From Nostoc indistinguendum CM1-VF10 (GTDB taxonomy: Bacteria > Cyanobacteriota > Cyanobacteriia > Cyanobacteriales > Nostocaceae), in the NCBI GenBank assembly GCA_019359215.1, contig JAHHHS010000065.1, positions 1-40,217 on the forward strand: a stretch of DNA of 40,217 nucleotides, given 5' to 3'. Below the pieces are notes generated by a model. The model made no database searches, was not told the origin of the DNA, and worked only from the letters and a program-made list of their open reading frames with translations. The translations under genes were made by a program, and so were the position numbers. This document shows, piece after piece, positions 1 through 7,705 of the stretch (position 1 is its first letter; every line of letters begins with the position of its first letter).

Positions 1-482
1 AAATCCCTTTTTAAAAATTGTAAAATTTACTTGCTTACTATCGCTTTTTAAGCACTAGCCTGTGAATATCAACCGAGGGCGCGGCGAAGCCGCGCCGAGG
101 TCAATTGTGCCAGTTGCGTAAGTCCTGAGTAAGCCTAAATTAAGCTGTTACGCATTTAATTTGTACCTTTACCTGATGACTGATGACTGATGACTGTTAA
201 CCGTTAACCCTCAACAGTCAACATCTAACAACCATCAAGAGTGTTTACATACTTTAGACACGCATCAGCTTATCAATGAATAATAAGATACGCGACTTCT
301 TAAAAAAATACCGTATTTTAACTTTTCAATAAAATTGATTATTCTCTAATAATTTATAACTTGAGTTGAAAAAAATATTAGTTAGAATAACTTAGATAAG
401 CAACTATTAAGAGGCATGATTTGTGCATTCTCTAGTTGTAAAAAGTGTAAAATAACACAATACTTTAATACATATATCAGTT
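1..482. other. Intergenic region upstream of the aminopeptidase gene
   Basis: No gene is supported here. It holds a GC-rich hairpin at 78-96 (8-bp perfect arms GGCGCGGC/GCCGCGCC around a GAA loop). It also holds a heptanucleotide repeat, TGATGAC three times at 174-194, followed by TTAACCG/TTAACCC units. From about 300 to 480 the DNA is AT-rich and presumably holds the promoter of the downstream aminopeptidase gene, but I cannot place a convincing -35/-10 pair. Confidence 0.6.
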
Positions 483-1793
483 ATGCAAGCAGAATATCGG
501 CAACGTCGTGAGCAGTTAATGGCAAAAATTGGTGATGGTACAGCAATTTTTCGCAGTGCGCCAATGGCAGTGATGCACAACGATGTCGAGTATGTTTATC
601 GCCAAGATAGTGATTTTTTCTACCTGACTGGTTTTAACGAACCACAGGCTGTTGCAGTGTTAGCGCCACATCATTCAGAACATCGATTTGTGCTGTTTGT
701 CCAACCGAAGGATCGCGAAAAGGAAGTATGGACTGGTCATCTTTCTGGGGTAGATGCAGCAAAGGAAATTTATGGTGCTGATGAAGCTTACCCCATTAGC
801 GAGTTAGATGAAAAGTTGCCGCAGTATCTGGAAAAAGCCAGCCGCATTTACTATCATTTAGGACGCGATCGCACTTTTAATGACCAAATCCTGAGACATT
901 ACCAAAGTTTACTGCGGACTTATCCTAAACGGGGTACTGGGCCGATCGCCATTGAAGATACTGGCCCTGTCCTCAACAGCATGAGATTGATCAAAAGTGA
1001 AGCTGAATTGGGGTTGATGCGTCAAGCAGTTGCGATCGCAACTGAAGCGCACAATTACGCCCAAGAAATCGCCGCACCCGGACGTTATGAGTACGAAATA
1101 CAGGCGGAGATGGAACGCATCTTTCGAGTGCGAGGTGGAATGGGGCCAGCTTATCCTTCGATTGTGGCTTCTGGTGTGAATGCTTGCGTACTCCACTATA
1201 TTGAAAATAATCGTCAAATGCAGGATGGAGAATTACTGCTAATTGATGCCGGCTGTGCTTACGGTTATTACAACTCGGATATTACCCGGACATTTCCTGT
1301 TGGGGGTAAATTTACGCCAGAACAAAAGACACTGTATGAGATTGTTTTGGAGGCGCAAAAACAAGCGATCGCTCAAGTACAACCAGGTAACCCCTTCAAA
1401 TTAGTTCATGATACAGCAGTGCGTGTCCTCACGGAAGGTTTAGTTGAACTTGGCATTCTCAAAGGTGAAATTGATAAGTTAATTGAAGAAGAGAAATATA
1501 AGCCATATTATATGCATCGCACCAGCCATTGGTTAGGTTTGGATGTTCATGATGTGGGAGTTTACCAGCACGGTGAAGACAAACCGCAGATTTTGCAACC
1601 AGGCCAAATTTTGACAGTGGAACCAGGATTATATATTGTGCCTGATACCAAACTAGCAGAAGACCAGCCAGAGACTGATCCTCGATGGGTTGGTATTGGT
1701 ATTCGCATTGAGGATGATGTGTTAGTTACATCTGATGGACATGAGGTGTTAACTGCGGGAGTTCCTAAGGCAGTAGATGAAGTGGAAAGATAA
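483..1793 (+). CDS. pepP: Xaa-Pro aminopeptidase (aminopeptidase P, M24B family)
   Basis: A cytosolic metallopeptidase of 436 residues that removes N-terminal residues preceding proline. The N-terminal half (about 1-160) is the creatinase/AMP_N-type domain. The C-terminal half (about 170-430) is the pita-bread M24 catalytic domain. All five metal ligands expected for the family are visible: D255 in LLLIDAG, D266 in NSDITRTF, H349 in SHWLGLDVHD, E380 in TVEPGLY and E410 in IRIEDD. Length matches E. coli PepP (about 440). There is no signal peptide. The ATG at 483 is the start; the DNA upstream is AT-rich and non-coding. The gene stands alone and converges on the MFS transporter gene, with about 100 bp between the two 3' ends. 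Family assignment is firm; substrate range is inferred. Confidence 0.93.
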   Translation: MQAEYRQRREQLMAKIGDGTAIFRSAPMAVMHNDVEYVYRQDSDFFYLTGFNEPQAVAVLAPHHSEHRFVLFVQPKDREKEVWTGHLSGVDAAKEIYGADEAYPISELDEKLPQYLEKASRIYYHLGRDRTFNDQILRHYQSLLRTYPKRGTGPIAIEDTGPVLNSMRLIKSEAELGLMRQAVAIATEAHNYAQEIAAPGRYEYEIQAEMERIFRVRGGMGPAYPSIVASGVNACVLHYIENNRQMQDGELLLIDAGCAYGYYNSDITRTFPVGGKFTPEQKTLYEIVLEAQKQAIAQVQPGNPFKLVHDTAVRVLTEGLVELGILKGEIDKLIEEEKYKPYYMHRTSHWLGLDVHDVGVYQHGEDKPQILQPGQILTVEPGLYIVPDTKLAEDQPETDPRWVGIGIRIEDDVLVTSDGHEVLTAGVPKAVDEVER

Positions 1794-1890
1794 AAAAGGG
1801 AGAAGGGGGGCTAATTTCAAAGTCTCTCTCCCAGATTGGGAGACGTTAGAAAACCCGGCTTCAACAAAGTAACCCGCCCCTTTAATATTG

Positions 1891-3336
1891 TTAAATCGGT
1901 ACTCTTTGCTGCTTAACAGAGAATAGGACTCGCCAAAGCTGATCCAGAGGTACAGAGCCTTGCTCCTGAACAAAAACTAAGGGCAAGAGAGCAGCCGTCC
2001 GTAGGACGGCTGAAAGAACAAACAGTCCCAGCAAGCCACCGACACCAGGCAGAGTCGTGAGAAAGCTACCAGCTATGATTCCCATTGCTCCAGTGACACC
2101 AGCAACCGCCCCGGCGATCGCGAAGTAAGTAGACTGATTCGTTACCGGTGCCACTCCCATCATCAGATTGTTGGTACACAGGTCTATGGCCGCCCACGTC
2201 CCAGATCCCAGCACGTGTAAAAAGGGTAACCATATCCAAAGGGAAATTGAATCATTGCCAGCTACTAGCCATAATAGAGGCGTCACCGCCACTAAGATTC
2301 CTATCAATAACATGATGGGACGATTCCCAATCCGGTCAGACAGTTTACCCCAGAAAACCAGCAGCAGCATATTAGCACCAGCTCCTAAACCGTTATAGAT
2401 TGTTACTAAGCTGACATCTATATTTAGGTCATCTAGCATATAGAGGTTAAAGAAGGGAGCGCTGACGTTAACGGCAAAGCACCAGATGGCAAGGTAAAGC
2501 AGTAACTTCAAAAAATTGGCATCATTGAGGAAGCGAAGATGTATCCCGCTGCGGTATGGTTGGGGTATATCTGACCCCACAACTTTTAAAAGCTGCGGGT
2601 TCACATCGCTCATCCAGAACTGACAGCCCTGACTAAGCAGCCCAAGCACAATTCCTAGAACCAAGATTGCACCGTAACCTTGGAGCGTTCCACTAGGCCA
2701 GATCGATACTGCTAGACCCAGCAACGGCACACCGATGAGATTCATCAGACTAAGAACACTATTGCGAAAGCCAAAATACCGCCCCCGCAACCGCCCAGGT
2801 ACTAACACAGCCGTCCAGGTCATCCAGGGAGCACGGGCGAAAGCTTCAATGATATTAGCCATTAACATAATTCCCAATGTCAACAGCACCACTTGGTGCT
2901 TAGTGATATGGTTAGATGAGCTGACCAACCAAATTGCTGGCACGAGAATTATCCACAGTAGCCGCGCCGGGATGAAAATGATCATGCAATACCAGTTGAA
3001 GCTGCTACTTCGTTCTACCAAATAAGCTCCCAGCGGTTGGAGCAGATTCACCAGCTGAGGGATAGAGGCGAGCAGACCAATTTCTACTGGACCGGCACCC
3101 AGCTCTAGCAAGAAATTACTGAGCAACGCTGAACCGATGATACTGTAAAAAACCGCAGCAAAAAGACTCTCGAGAGTTAATGCCCTGAGACTTGTGCGAA
3201 TTTGCGGTTTGGAAAGTTTAATAGGCAGATTTGTGGGAGGAATTACCGTTTCTGGTAATTCCCTATCCTCTGGTATTTCCTGAATGGGGAGAGGGATCTT
3301 TTTTAGTAAGCTTTCGTCTTCTACTTCCTGGAACAT
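1891..3336 (-). CDS. MFS transporter
   Basis: A polytopic inner-membrane protein of 481 residues with the alternating hydrophobic segments of a 12-helix major facilitator. The first 50 residues are a charged, proline-rich cytoplasmic extension. The first helix begins near the segment SLFAAVFYSIIGSALLSNFL. A central loop (about residues 230-270) separates the two six-helix halves. After it comes a typical MFS loop motif, GKLSDRIGNRPIML, which matches the conserved G-x-x-x-D-R-x-G-R-R-type loop. The substrate cannot be read from the sequence. The gene is monocistronic and converges on pepP. A short hairpin (CAGTAGGC at 3399-3406, complement at 3415-3422) lies just upstream of its start. Close relatives are conserved cyanobacterial MFS proteins of unknown cargo. 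Confidence 0.85.
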   Translation of the reverse strand: MFQEVEDESLLKKIPLPIQEIPEDRELPETVIPPTNLPIKLSKPQIRTSLRALTLESLFAAVFYSIIGSALLSNFLLELGAGPVEIGLLASIPQLVNLLQPLGAYLVERSSSFNWYCMIIFIPARLLWIILVPAIWLVSSSNHITKHQVVLLTLGIMLMANIIEAFARAPWMTWTAVLVPGRLRGRYFGFRNSVLSLMNLIGVPLLGLAVSIWPSGTLQGYGAILVLGIVLGLLSQGCQFWMSDVNPQLLKVVGSDIPQPYRSGIHLRFLNDANFLKLLLYLAIWCFAVNVSAPFFNLYMLDDLNIDVSLVTIYNGLGAGANMLLLVFWGKLSDRIGNRPIMLLIGILVAVTPLLWLVAGNDSISLWIWLPFLHVLGSGTWAAIDLCTNNLMMGVAPVTNQSTYFAIAGAVAGVTGAMGIIAGSFLTTLPGVGGLLGLFVLSAVLRTAALLPLVFVQEQGSVPLDQLWRVLFSVKQQRVPI

Positions 3337-3665
3337 ACTGAATAGCCAAAATTTAAAAAGAGTTAACGCGGGCTTAATTGCTGGTTTAATGTAGAGAACA
3401 GTAGGCGCGCATCAGCCTACTGGGACAATCGTTTTGAAAGATACGTTAGGGAATGAGGGGTTATTAGTCCTGTTGTGTCACCTCAGCAATTGTATGATAA
3501 TATACAAAAATAAAATTAAGATACAGAGTATGTAGAGCCTCGCTCATCCATACAAACCATCAACTTTGTGGACGAATATTGTCTGTTGTATAAAAAGCTG
3601 TTTTCAGATGTTAGGCTTTTTGAAGCATTTAAGTATCTACATATAGGAATATAGGATGTATTTCT
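3337..3665. other. Intergenic region upstream of the MFS gene
   Basis: No open frame of note. It contains an 8-bp inverted repeat at 3399-3422 with an 8-nt loop, close to where the promoter of the leftward MFS gene should be. The rest is AT-rich sequence leading into the IS701-like remnant. Confidence 0.4.
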
Positions 3666-3899
3666 GATTTAAAACCCAAAAGCCTCCTCAAAATAGCAAA
3701 AATTGTCGGATTAGATAACTATCAAGGGCTACATCCTGCACTTAACAACATCATCTTGGGATGTAGAGAAGTTAAAAGCTTTGTGTTTATAACTAATTAA
3801 TTTTACAGATACTAAAAGATAGACCAATCATTTTAATTATTGATGAGACAGGAGATAGAAAGAAAGGAACTAAGATTGATCTACGTTAGTTGTGATTTA
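3666..3899 (+). pseudogene. IS701-family transposase remnant
   Basis: Conceptual translation in two frames gives recognisable blocks of an IS701-type transposase. First comes SLLKIAKIVGLDNYQGLH (from 3681). Then, after a frameshift, SWDVEKLKALCL. After another stop and shift comes ILKDRPIILIIDETGDRKKG, followed by TKIDLR and a stop at 3897-3899. The DETGDRKKG block is the first catalytic Asp region of this DDE family. Only about 75 residues of a protein normally over 400 long survive, with at least two frameshifts, so it is dead. No terminal repeats were found. Confidence 0.75.
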
Positions 3900-3930
3900 G
3901 ATAGACTAGGGCTACAGTAAGGAGAAGTTA

Positions 3931-4152
3931 ACCCAAGCATTTTTGCAGATTTGTGGTGCCAAAGTTGAAATTATCAAGCGAACCGAAGCATAATTTCAGG
4001 TGTTGCCAAAACCTGGGTTGTCGAGTGTACATTTGAGTGGTTTCCCTGGTTGCATGGCAAAAGCCACGGACTATGAACTATTGACAGGCGTGAGCGAGTT
4101 GATGAGCGAAACGGCAATGCTGCGCTTGATGTTGAAGCGCCTTTCTGGCTAA
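3931..4152 (+). pseudogene. IS5-family transposase C-terminal remnant
   Basis: Blocks of the C-terminal end of an IS5-like DDE transposase are readable across frames: CGAKVEIIKRTEA, then a stop, FQVLPK, then in another frame WVVECTFEWF. In a third frame KATDYELLTGVSELMSETAM and LRLMLKRLSG run to a TAA at 4150-4152. WVVExTFxW, DYE and the final MLRLMLKRL are hallmarks of the family's last 60 residues, where the catalytic Glu lies. It is frameshifted and lacks the N-terminal two thirds. It directly abuts the UspA gene and the IS701-like fragment. Confidence 0.75.
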
Positions 4153-4210
4153 AGAGAACCTATATAAATCAGCTCTTATATGGAGTCACAACAGTTTGGA
4201 GGAAGTCTAT

Positions 4211-4753
4211 ATGTTTCACAAGATTCTAGTTGCAATCGACACCTCTGCATCCGCCAAGGATGTCTTTGATAAAGCCTTATTCTTAGCAAAAGCGAGCAAG
4301 GGCAGCCTTATGCTGTTGCATGTTCTGTCGGGTGAAGAACAGAGCAAAGTAAATATACCTATACTTCCCAGGCAGGATTACTATCCGTATCCCGTGATGA
4401 GTAAAAAAACTTTGGAGTTCAATCAACAGCAGTGGGAGGTTTTGGAAAAGCAAGGTCTAGAGCTACTACAATCGTGTACGGATGAAGCAAGTCTAGCAGG
4501 CGTGAGTACAGAATTCATTCAATCCCCTGGTAATCCTGGTCAAACCATCTGTAAATTAGCCTCCACTTGGGGTGCTGACCTAATCATAATTGGACGTCAA
4601 GGTCTATCTGGTTGGAGTGAGTTAGCCTTGGGTAGTGTCAGCAATTATGTACTCCACAATGCTCCCTGCTCAGTCCTGACTATGCAACACATATCAAAAA
4701 TGAATACTGAATCTACTCAAGACGAATCAAGCAGAGTTAGTGCATCGGATTGA
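4211..4753 (+). CDS. Universal stress protein (UspA family)
   Basis: A single-domain, soluble Usp of 180 residues. It begins MFHKILVAIDTSASA, the usual first strand of the fold. Near the C-terminus it carries GADLIIIGRQGLSGWSELALGSVSNYVLHNAPCSVL, in which the G-R-Q-G-x9-G-S-V-x-N-Y-V pattern matches the ATP-binding G-2x-G-9x-G-(S/T) signature, so nucleotide binding is likely. A TTG 15 bases upstream also opens the frame. The ATG at 4211 is preferred because GGAGGAAG at 4198-4205 is a strong ribosome-binding site that would otherwise lie inside the coding region. A Ser/Thr-rich tail of about 20 residues follows the domain. The gene sits intact among transposase remnants. Confidence 0.88.
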   Translation: MFHKILVAIDTSASAKDVFDKALFLAKASKGSLMLLHVLSGEEQSKVNIPILPRQDYYPYPVMSKKTLEFNQQQWEVLEKQGLELLQSCTDEASLAGVSTEFIQSPGNPGQTICKLASTWGADLIIIGRQGLSGWSELALGSVSNYVLHNAPCSVLTMQHISKMNTESTQDESSRVSASD

Positions 4754-5090
4754 TATAATTAAAGCGAAACTGAAACTACTATAGAGTTGGAGTAGTCAGC
4801 GAGATATTCAGGGAGTGAAACTATTGCATATTTATCAAAGCGCTCTGATATGCCGAACAAACCCACCCTAAAAAGTCTTGGAAGTGAAGGAAAAATAATA
4901 TTTTGGTTCCTTTAACCTCGACAAGCCAAACTACAAGTAGGTAACTGGTGACAAGAAAACAGGATAGTGCGTCAAACGTATCGGCTCAATAATTAGGGGT
5001 ATGCGCAGGAAAATAAGGTGAGCGAGGTAGACACAGTGTCATATTTTATGACACATGACGTAAAAGCAAAAGCTTCTTTCGAGTGACAAG
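4754..5090. other. Non-coding stretch after the UspA gene
   Basis: No supported gene. The sequence lies between transposase and WD40 remnants and may itself be degraded mobile DNA, but I could not recognise any specific protein block in it. Confidence 0.3.
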
Positions 5091-5249
5091 TCAGTATCAG
5101 AGTTACTGCAAACCATCGGCCCTTCAGGTATTGCAGATGAATCAATGTGTTGCACCGTAGAGATATTATTGAACCTTGTAGAGGAATTAAATTCAAAGGT
5201 TAAAGACTTGGAGTCAGAAAATCAACGGTTGCAGGATAGAGTGATGTGA
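5091..5249 (+). pseudogene. Possible IS66-like transposase N-terminal remnant
   Basis: An open frame ending in TGA at 5247-5249 reads through ELLQTIGPSGIADESM and then EELNSKVKDLESENQRLQDR. The second block is a short coiled coil resembling the N-terminal leucine-rich segment of cyanobacterial IS66-like transposases. It ends where the family would continue with a DEINRLKGEQGK-type sequence. This is an inference from pattern only; a coiled-coil fragment of another protein is possible. Confidence 0.35.
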
Positions 5250-5334
5250 GAAAACAGCCGTTTAAGACAAAATCTTGCTCGATTACATCGCAAGACTTTT
5301 TGTCACTCCAAATCAGAGGAAATGCTTAAAGTTA

Positions 5335-5526
5335 AAAGTCCAAATTATTGCCAGCAGCAGTGAAGACCAAACCATCCGCTTATGGAATGTCGAAACAGGT
5401 GAATGTCTGAAAATTCTCAGAACTCCTAGACCCTATGAAGGCATGAATATTACAGGTGTCGTTGGTTTGACAGAATCTGTGCGATCGTCACTTTTGGCAC
5501 TAGGAACAATAACAGAAAGTTATTAA
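5335..5526 (+). pseudogene. C-terminal fragment of a WD40-repeat protein
   Basis: The 83-residue open frame here contains one recognisable WD40 blade, IIASSSEDQTIRLWNVETGE, followed by CLKILRTPRPYEGMNITGV. This is the characteristic last blade and tail of the large NACHT/NB-ARC-type WD40 proteins common in Nostocales. The tail ends normally at TAA. All earlier blades and any N-terminal ATPase domain are missing, and the frame upstream of 5335 does not resemble a WD40 protein. It is therefore a 3' relic rather than a functional gene. Confidence 0.7.
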
Positions 5527-5527
5527 A

Positions 5528-6115
5528 TCAAGAACAACCCTCGACAAATTCAACTTCTGGTAGTTTACCTGAGCGAAACTGAGTAACAAGCTTACCATCA
5601 GTCTCGAAGACAACGCGATAGTTCTGGTCAGCACGGTCTTTGGGGATAAATGTCAAGTAGTGTCCGCCTTGGACGTATTTATGAGGTGTAACTTGAATTT
5701 GTTCTGGGTAAAGAGACTTAATTTGCGCTTCGGTGTCGCCAATTTTTGCACCTTTGAGGGTAGTAATCTGGGTATTCTGCCGCACATCTACTCTAGAAAT
5801 GCGACCTTTTGTCACCATGAACGAAACATTTTTAGGTTCATTTTGTGGCTTAACATAGTAGCAATTGTTATTGGGTGGATCACTCACTAGCTTAGTACCA
5901 GCAGCCTTTGCCGCTTGGGAAACAGTCATCCCAACTCTTACTGTACCGATTCCATTGATAAACAGTTTTGCCTGATTTGTAAGTTTCGTTCTTGCTACAA
6001 CTGTGCCGACAGTTAGAGAAGAAACTGCCAACGTTAAGGAAGCAAGAGTCAATAATTTAGCTTTACTATTCATAAATTGTGCGAATAAAAGTGGGTAGAT
6101 TTTTGTATACATCAC
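5528..6115 (-). CDS. Secreted or periplasmic hypothetical protein
   Basis: Not recognised as a named family. The protein is 195 residues from the GTG at 6115, or 181 from the ATG at 6073, where the frame continues MNSKAKLLTL. The latter start gives a clean N-terminal signal or anchor: a KAK basic patch, a hydrophobic stretch LLTLASLTLAVSSLTVGTVV, and an A-R junction. The mature part has a GIGTVRVGMTVSQAAKAAG block and a KGAKIGDTEAQIKSLYP block. These look like two copies of a small beta-alpha repeat of the BamE/SmpA-like 'G-M-T' type. Two cysteines (in NNNCYYV and EGCS) could form a disulphide after export. The gene stops just after the WD40 relic, tail to tail. Confidence 0.7.
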   Translation of the reverse strand: MMYTKIYPLLFAQFMNSKAKLLTLASLTLAVSSLTVGTVVARTKLTNQAKLFINGIGTVRVGMTVSQAAKAAGTKLVSDPPNNNCYYVKPQNEPKNVSFMVTKGRISRVDVRQNTQITTLKGAKIGDTEAQIKSLYPEQIQVTPHKYVQGGHYLTFIPKDRADQNYRVVFETDGKLVTQFRSGKLPEVEFVEGCS

Positions 6116-6141
6116 CTGGGCTACCAGTTTCGGATTTTCAA

Positions 6142-6149
6142 GTTAATGA
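6142..6149. repeat. Target-site duplication (left copy)
   Basis: The octamer GTTAATGA lies immediately left of the ISL3-derived element and is repeated exactly at 6613-6620 on the other side. Eight bases is the duplication length expected for ISL3-family insertion. Confidence 0.85.
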
Positions 6150-6612
6150 GGGTCTTCAGTTACTTTTATGGAGAATTAATACTAAAATGCCAGTTTAATA
6201 AACTGCGTAATCGAAAATTGCTAAAGTTACGAAAGCCATATCCAAGTCTTTTAATTAACTTAAGTTTATTATTAATTCCCTCTACAGTACCACTCGTGGT
6301 TCTCCCGTCGAAGGACAACTACAATAGTTCACAGATTTTTCTATTGTTATAATTATTCCTATACCTTCGATCTCTTGACAATCTAACACTCTCATATCGG
6401 GAAGATTCAGTATTTCCTCTACAGGAAATTTCATAGCGATCGCCTAAAATTTTGGTAGATTACAATTTGTATTGTAGCATCAGTTCTATTTGATAATATT
6501 TGAAAGTTTGTAAACTACTGCAATATCTAAATTATAACCATCTTTTATATTAAATTCTAGTTGTTAAAATCTAATTAATTTTGATTCTTACCATAAAAGT
6601 AGCGGAAGAACC
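6150..6612 (-). mobile_element. Internally deleted ISL3-family element (MITE-like)
   Basis: A 463-bp non-autonomous insertion element. Its ends are 22-bp inverted repeats (6150-6171 and 6591-6612) matching at 19 of 22 positions; they read GGGTCTTC...TACTTTTATGG and GGTTCTTC...TACTTTTATGG. It is flanked by the perfect 8-bp direct repeat GTTAATGA. On the minus strand it keeps only the two ends of an ISL3 transposase gene. The start (ATG at 6434) reads MKFPVEEILNLPDMRVLDCQ and continues to a CSCPS cysteine motif. This is joined to the C-terminal end, GINNKLKLIKRLGYGFRNFSN, ending at 6166. The whole central catalytic part, over 300 codons, is missing. Intact ends plus a perfect target duplication mean it moved as a unit or lost its centre after insertion. 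Confidence 0.9.
6166..6434 (-). pseudogene. ISL3 transposase, N- and C-terminal ends fused
   Basis: Residues encoded from 6434 downward (MKFPVEEILNLPDMRVLDCQ, then EIEGIGIIITIEKSVNYCSCPS) match the conserved start of ISL3 transposases, including the first cysteines of the N-terminal zinc ribbon. A frame change near 6300 leads straight into VEGINNKLKLIKRLGYGFRN, continuing FSNFRLRSLLNWHF, the conserved C-terminus. Fewer than 90 codons of more than 400 remain, and the two parts are out of frame, so no transposase is made. Confidence 0.85.
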
Positions 6613-6620
6613 GTTAATGA
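6613..6620. repeat. Target-site duplication (right copy)
   Basis: GTTAATGA, identical to 6142-6149, abuts the right inverted repeat of the ISL3-derived element. Confidence 0.85.
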
Positions 6621-6681
6621 TTGGCGAAATTCCGATATTACGTCAATTTGCCCAGTGGGACACAAGAGTATGATTGTTTCT

Positions 6682-7581
6682 TTATCTACCCTTGGGCAAA
6701 GGCTCTCGTGCTTGCAGCCATGCCGTGGGAATACCTTCCACACCTGTAGATACCGCCACAATACCACCCGCGATCGCACAAGTAGTATCTCTATCTCCTA
6801 AGCCACTTACAGTTAACCACAGTGCTTCTTCGTAGTTATTAAGGTGCTGGGCAGCACACCATAGTGCAAAGGGGACTGTATCTTGTGCTGAGATATGAGT
6901 ACCATTTCCCAGCATAGTAGCTGCTGATTGCACTGGTGTTCTCTCCGACAAACCACAAGCAAGGCGGATTTTTGACTTTACCTCACTTTCTGGTACATAA
7001 GGTAAAACAAGGTTAAGAAACTCTTGTTTACTGGGTATAGAACCTTGTAATCTCGCCGCCCAAGCAGCAGCAACTGCTACGGCAATTGCACCAGCGATCG
7101 CTTCTGGATGGCTGTGAGTTACTTCGGCGCTAGAATGAGCTTGGCTGACAACCAAATCCAGATCCTCAGCGAAGAATGCCCCTATAGGTGCAACCCGCAT
7201 CGCCGCCCCATTTCCATAGGAACCCTGTCCGCCAAATAGACTACTCGCCACCTTCTGCCAGGGTTCGCCATCCAGTATTCGCGTTAGTAGTCCGTGCATT
7301 GCTGCACCATAGCCCCGTTCGCTGTCGTATTGCTTGGCAAAGCTTTCTGCCAGCCTGTCTTGGTTAATTTCTCCATATTCTTGAAGAATTGCCACAATCG
7401 AAAGCGCCATTTGGGTGTCATCGGTATAGTACCAAGGTGATGCTGGGATGGCACGGGCGATAATCATACTTTCTGCCACATCTGGATGGAGAAAAAATCG
7501 CTCTCCAAAAGCATCACCTACCGATAGACCCTCAAGGGAGTGTTGAGCGCAAAGGAGGCGAGGATCTTTTGTTGTTGGCAC
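6682..7581 (-). CDS. ADP-ribosylglycohydrolase family protein
   Basis: A soluble protein of 299 residues of the ADP-ribosylglycohydrolase (DraG/ARH-like) fold. These enzymes remove ADP-ribose from proteins or small molecules using two magnesium ions. The motifs are in order. GLSVGDAFGERF lies near residue 19. YTDDTQMALS near residue 53 supplies the paired Asp metal ligands. GDRDTTCAIAGGIVA near residue 260 is the family's GDxDTxAAI motif supplying the C-terminal ligands. Length is typical. It lies downstream of ftsH on the same strand, but a strong terminator (7641-7668) between them argues for separate transcription. The substrate is unknown; DraG-type control of nitrogenase reductase is possible but not shown by this sequence. 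Confidence 0.85.
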   Translation of the reverse strand: MPTTKDPRLLCAQHSLEGLSVGDAFGERFFLHPDVAESMIIARAIPASPWYYTDDTQMALSIVAILQEYGEINQDRLAESFAKQYDSERGYGAAMHGLLTRILDGEPWQKVASSLFGGQGSYGNGAAMRVAPIGAFFAEDLDLVVSQAHSSAEVTHSHPEAIAGAIAVAVAAAWAARLQGSIPSKQEFLNLVLPYVPESEVKSKIRLACGLSERTPVQSAATMLGNGTHISAQDTVPFALWCAAQHLNNYEEALWLTVSGLGDRDTTCAIAGGIVAVSTGVEGIPTAWLQAREPLPKGR

Positions 7582-7640
7582 AATTCACTCCTAGACTAAA
7601 AAGCTATGTAGTATTTTTGTATTATAATTTTACATAAAAT

Positions 7641-7668
7641 AATGGGGATAGTTAACACCATCCCCATT
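7641..7668 (-). terminator. Rho-independent terminator of ftsH
   Basis: A 9-bp perfect stem (AATGGGGAT at 7641-7649, ATCCCCATT at 7660-7668) with a 10-nt loop. In the leftward direction it is followed by an AT-rich ATTTTATG run. It lies about 40 bp past the ftsH stop codon. Confidence 0.75.
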
Positions 7669-7705
7669 TAAATTGAGCAATAGCTCAAGATTTTTACTTA
7701 AGAGC

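Noticed and set aside
2735..3025. A 96-codon plus-strand frame within the MFS gene
   Set aside because: Antisense to conserved transmembrane coding sequence.
4993..5196. A 67-codon minus-strand frame
   Set aside because: Lies opposite the coiled-coil transposase-like remnant; no recognisable features.
5660..5890. A 76-codon plus-strand frame
   Set aside because: Antisense to the secreted protein gene at 5528-6115; no domain or start signal.
6146..6352. A 68-codon plus-strand frame in the ISL3 region
   Set aside because: It lies inside the ISL3-derived element and is antisense to its transposase C-terminus.
6682..7581. ADP-ribosylglycohydrolase plus neighbours as a toxin-antitoxin or defence system
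   Set aside because: No ADP-ribosyltransferase or macrodomain partner is adjacent; ftsH next door is ordinary and separated by a terminator.
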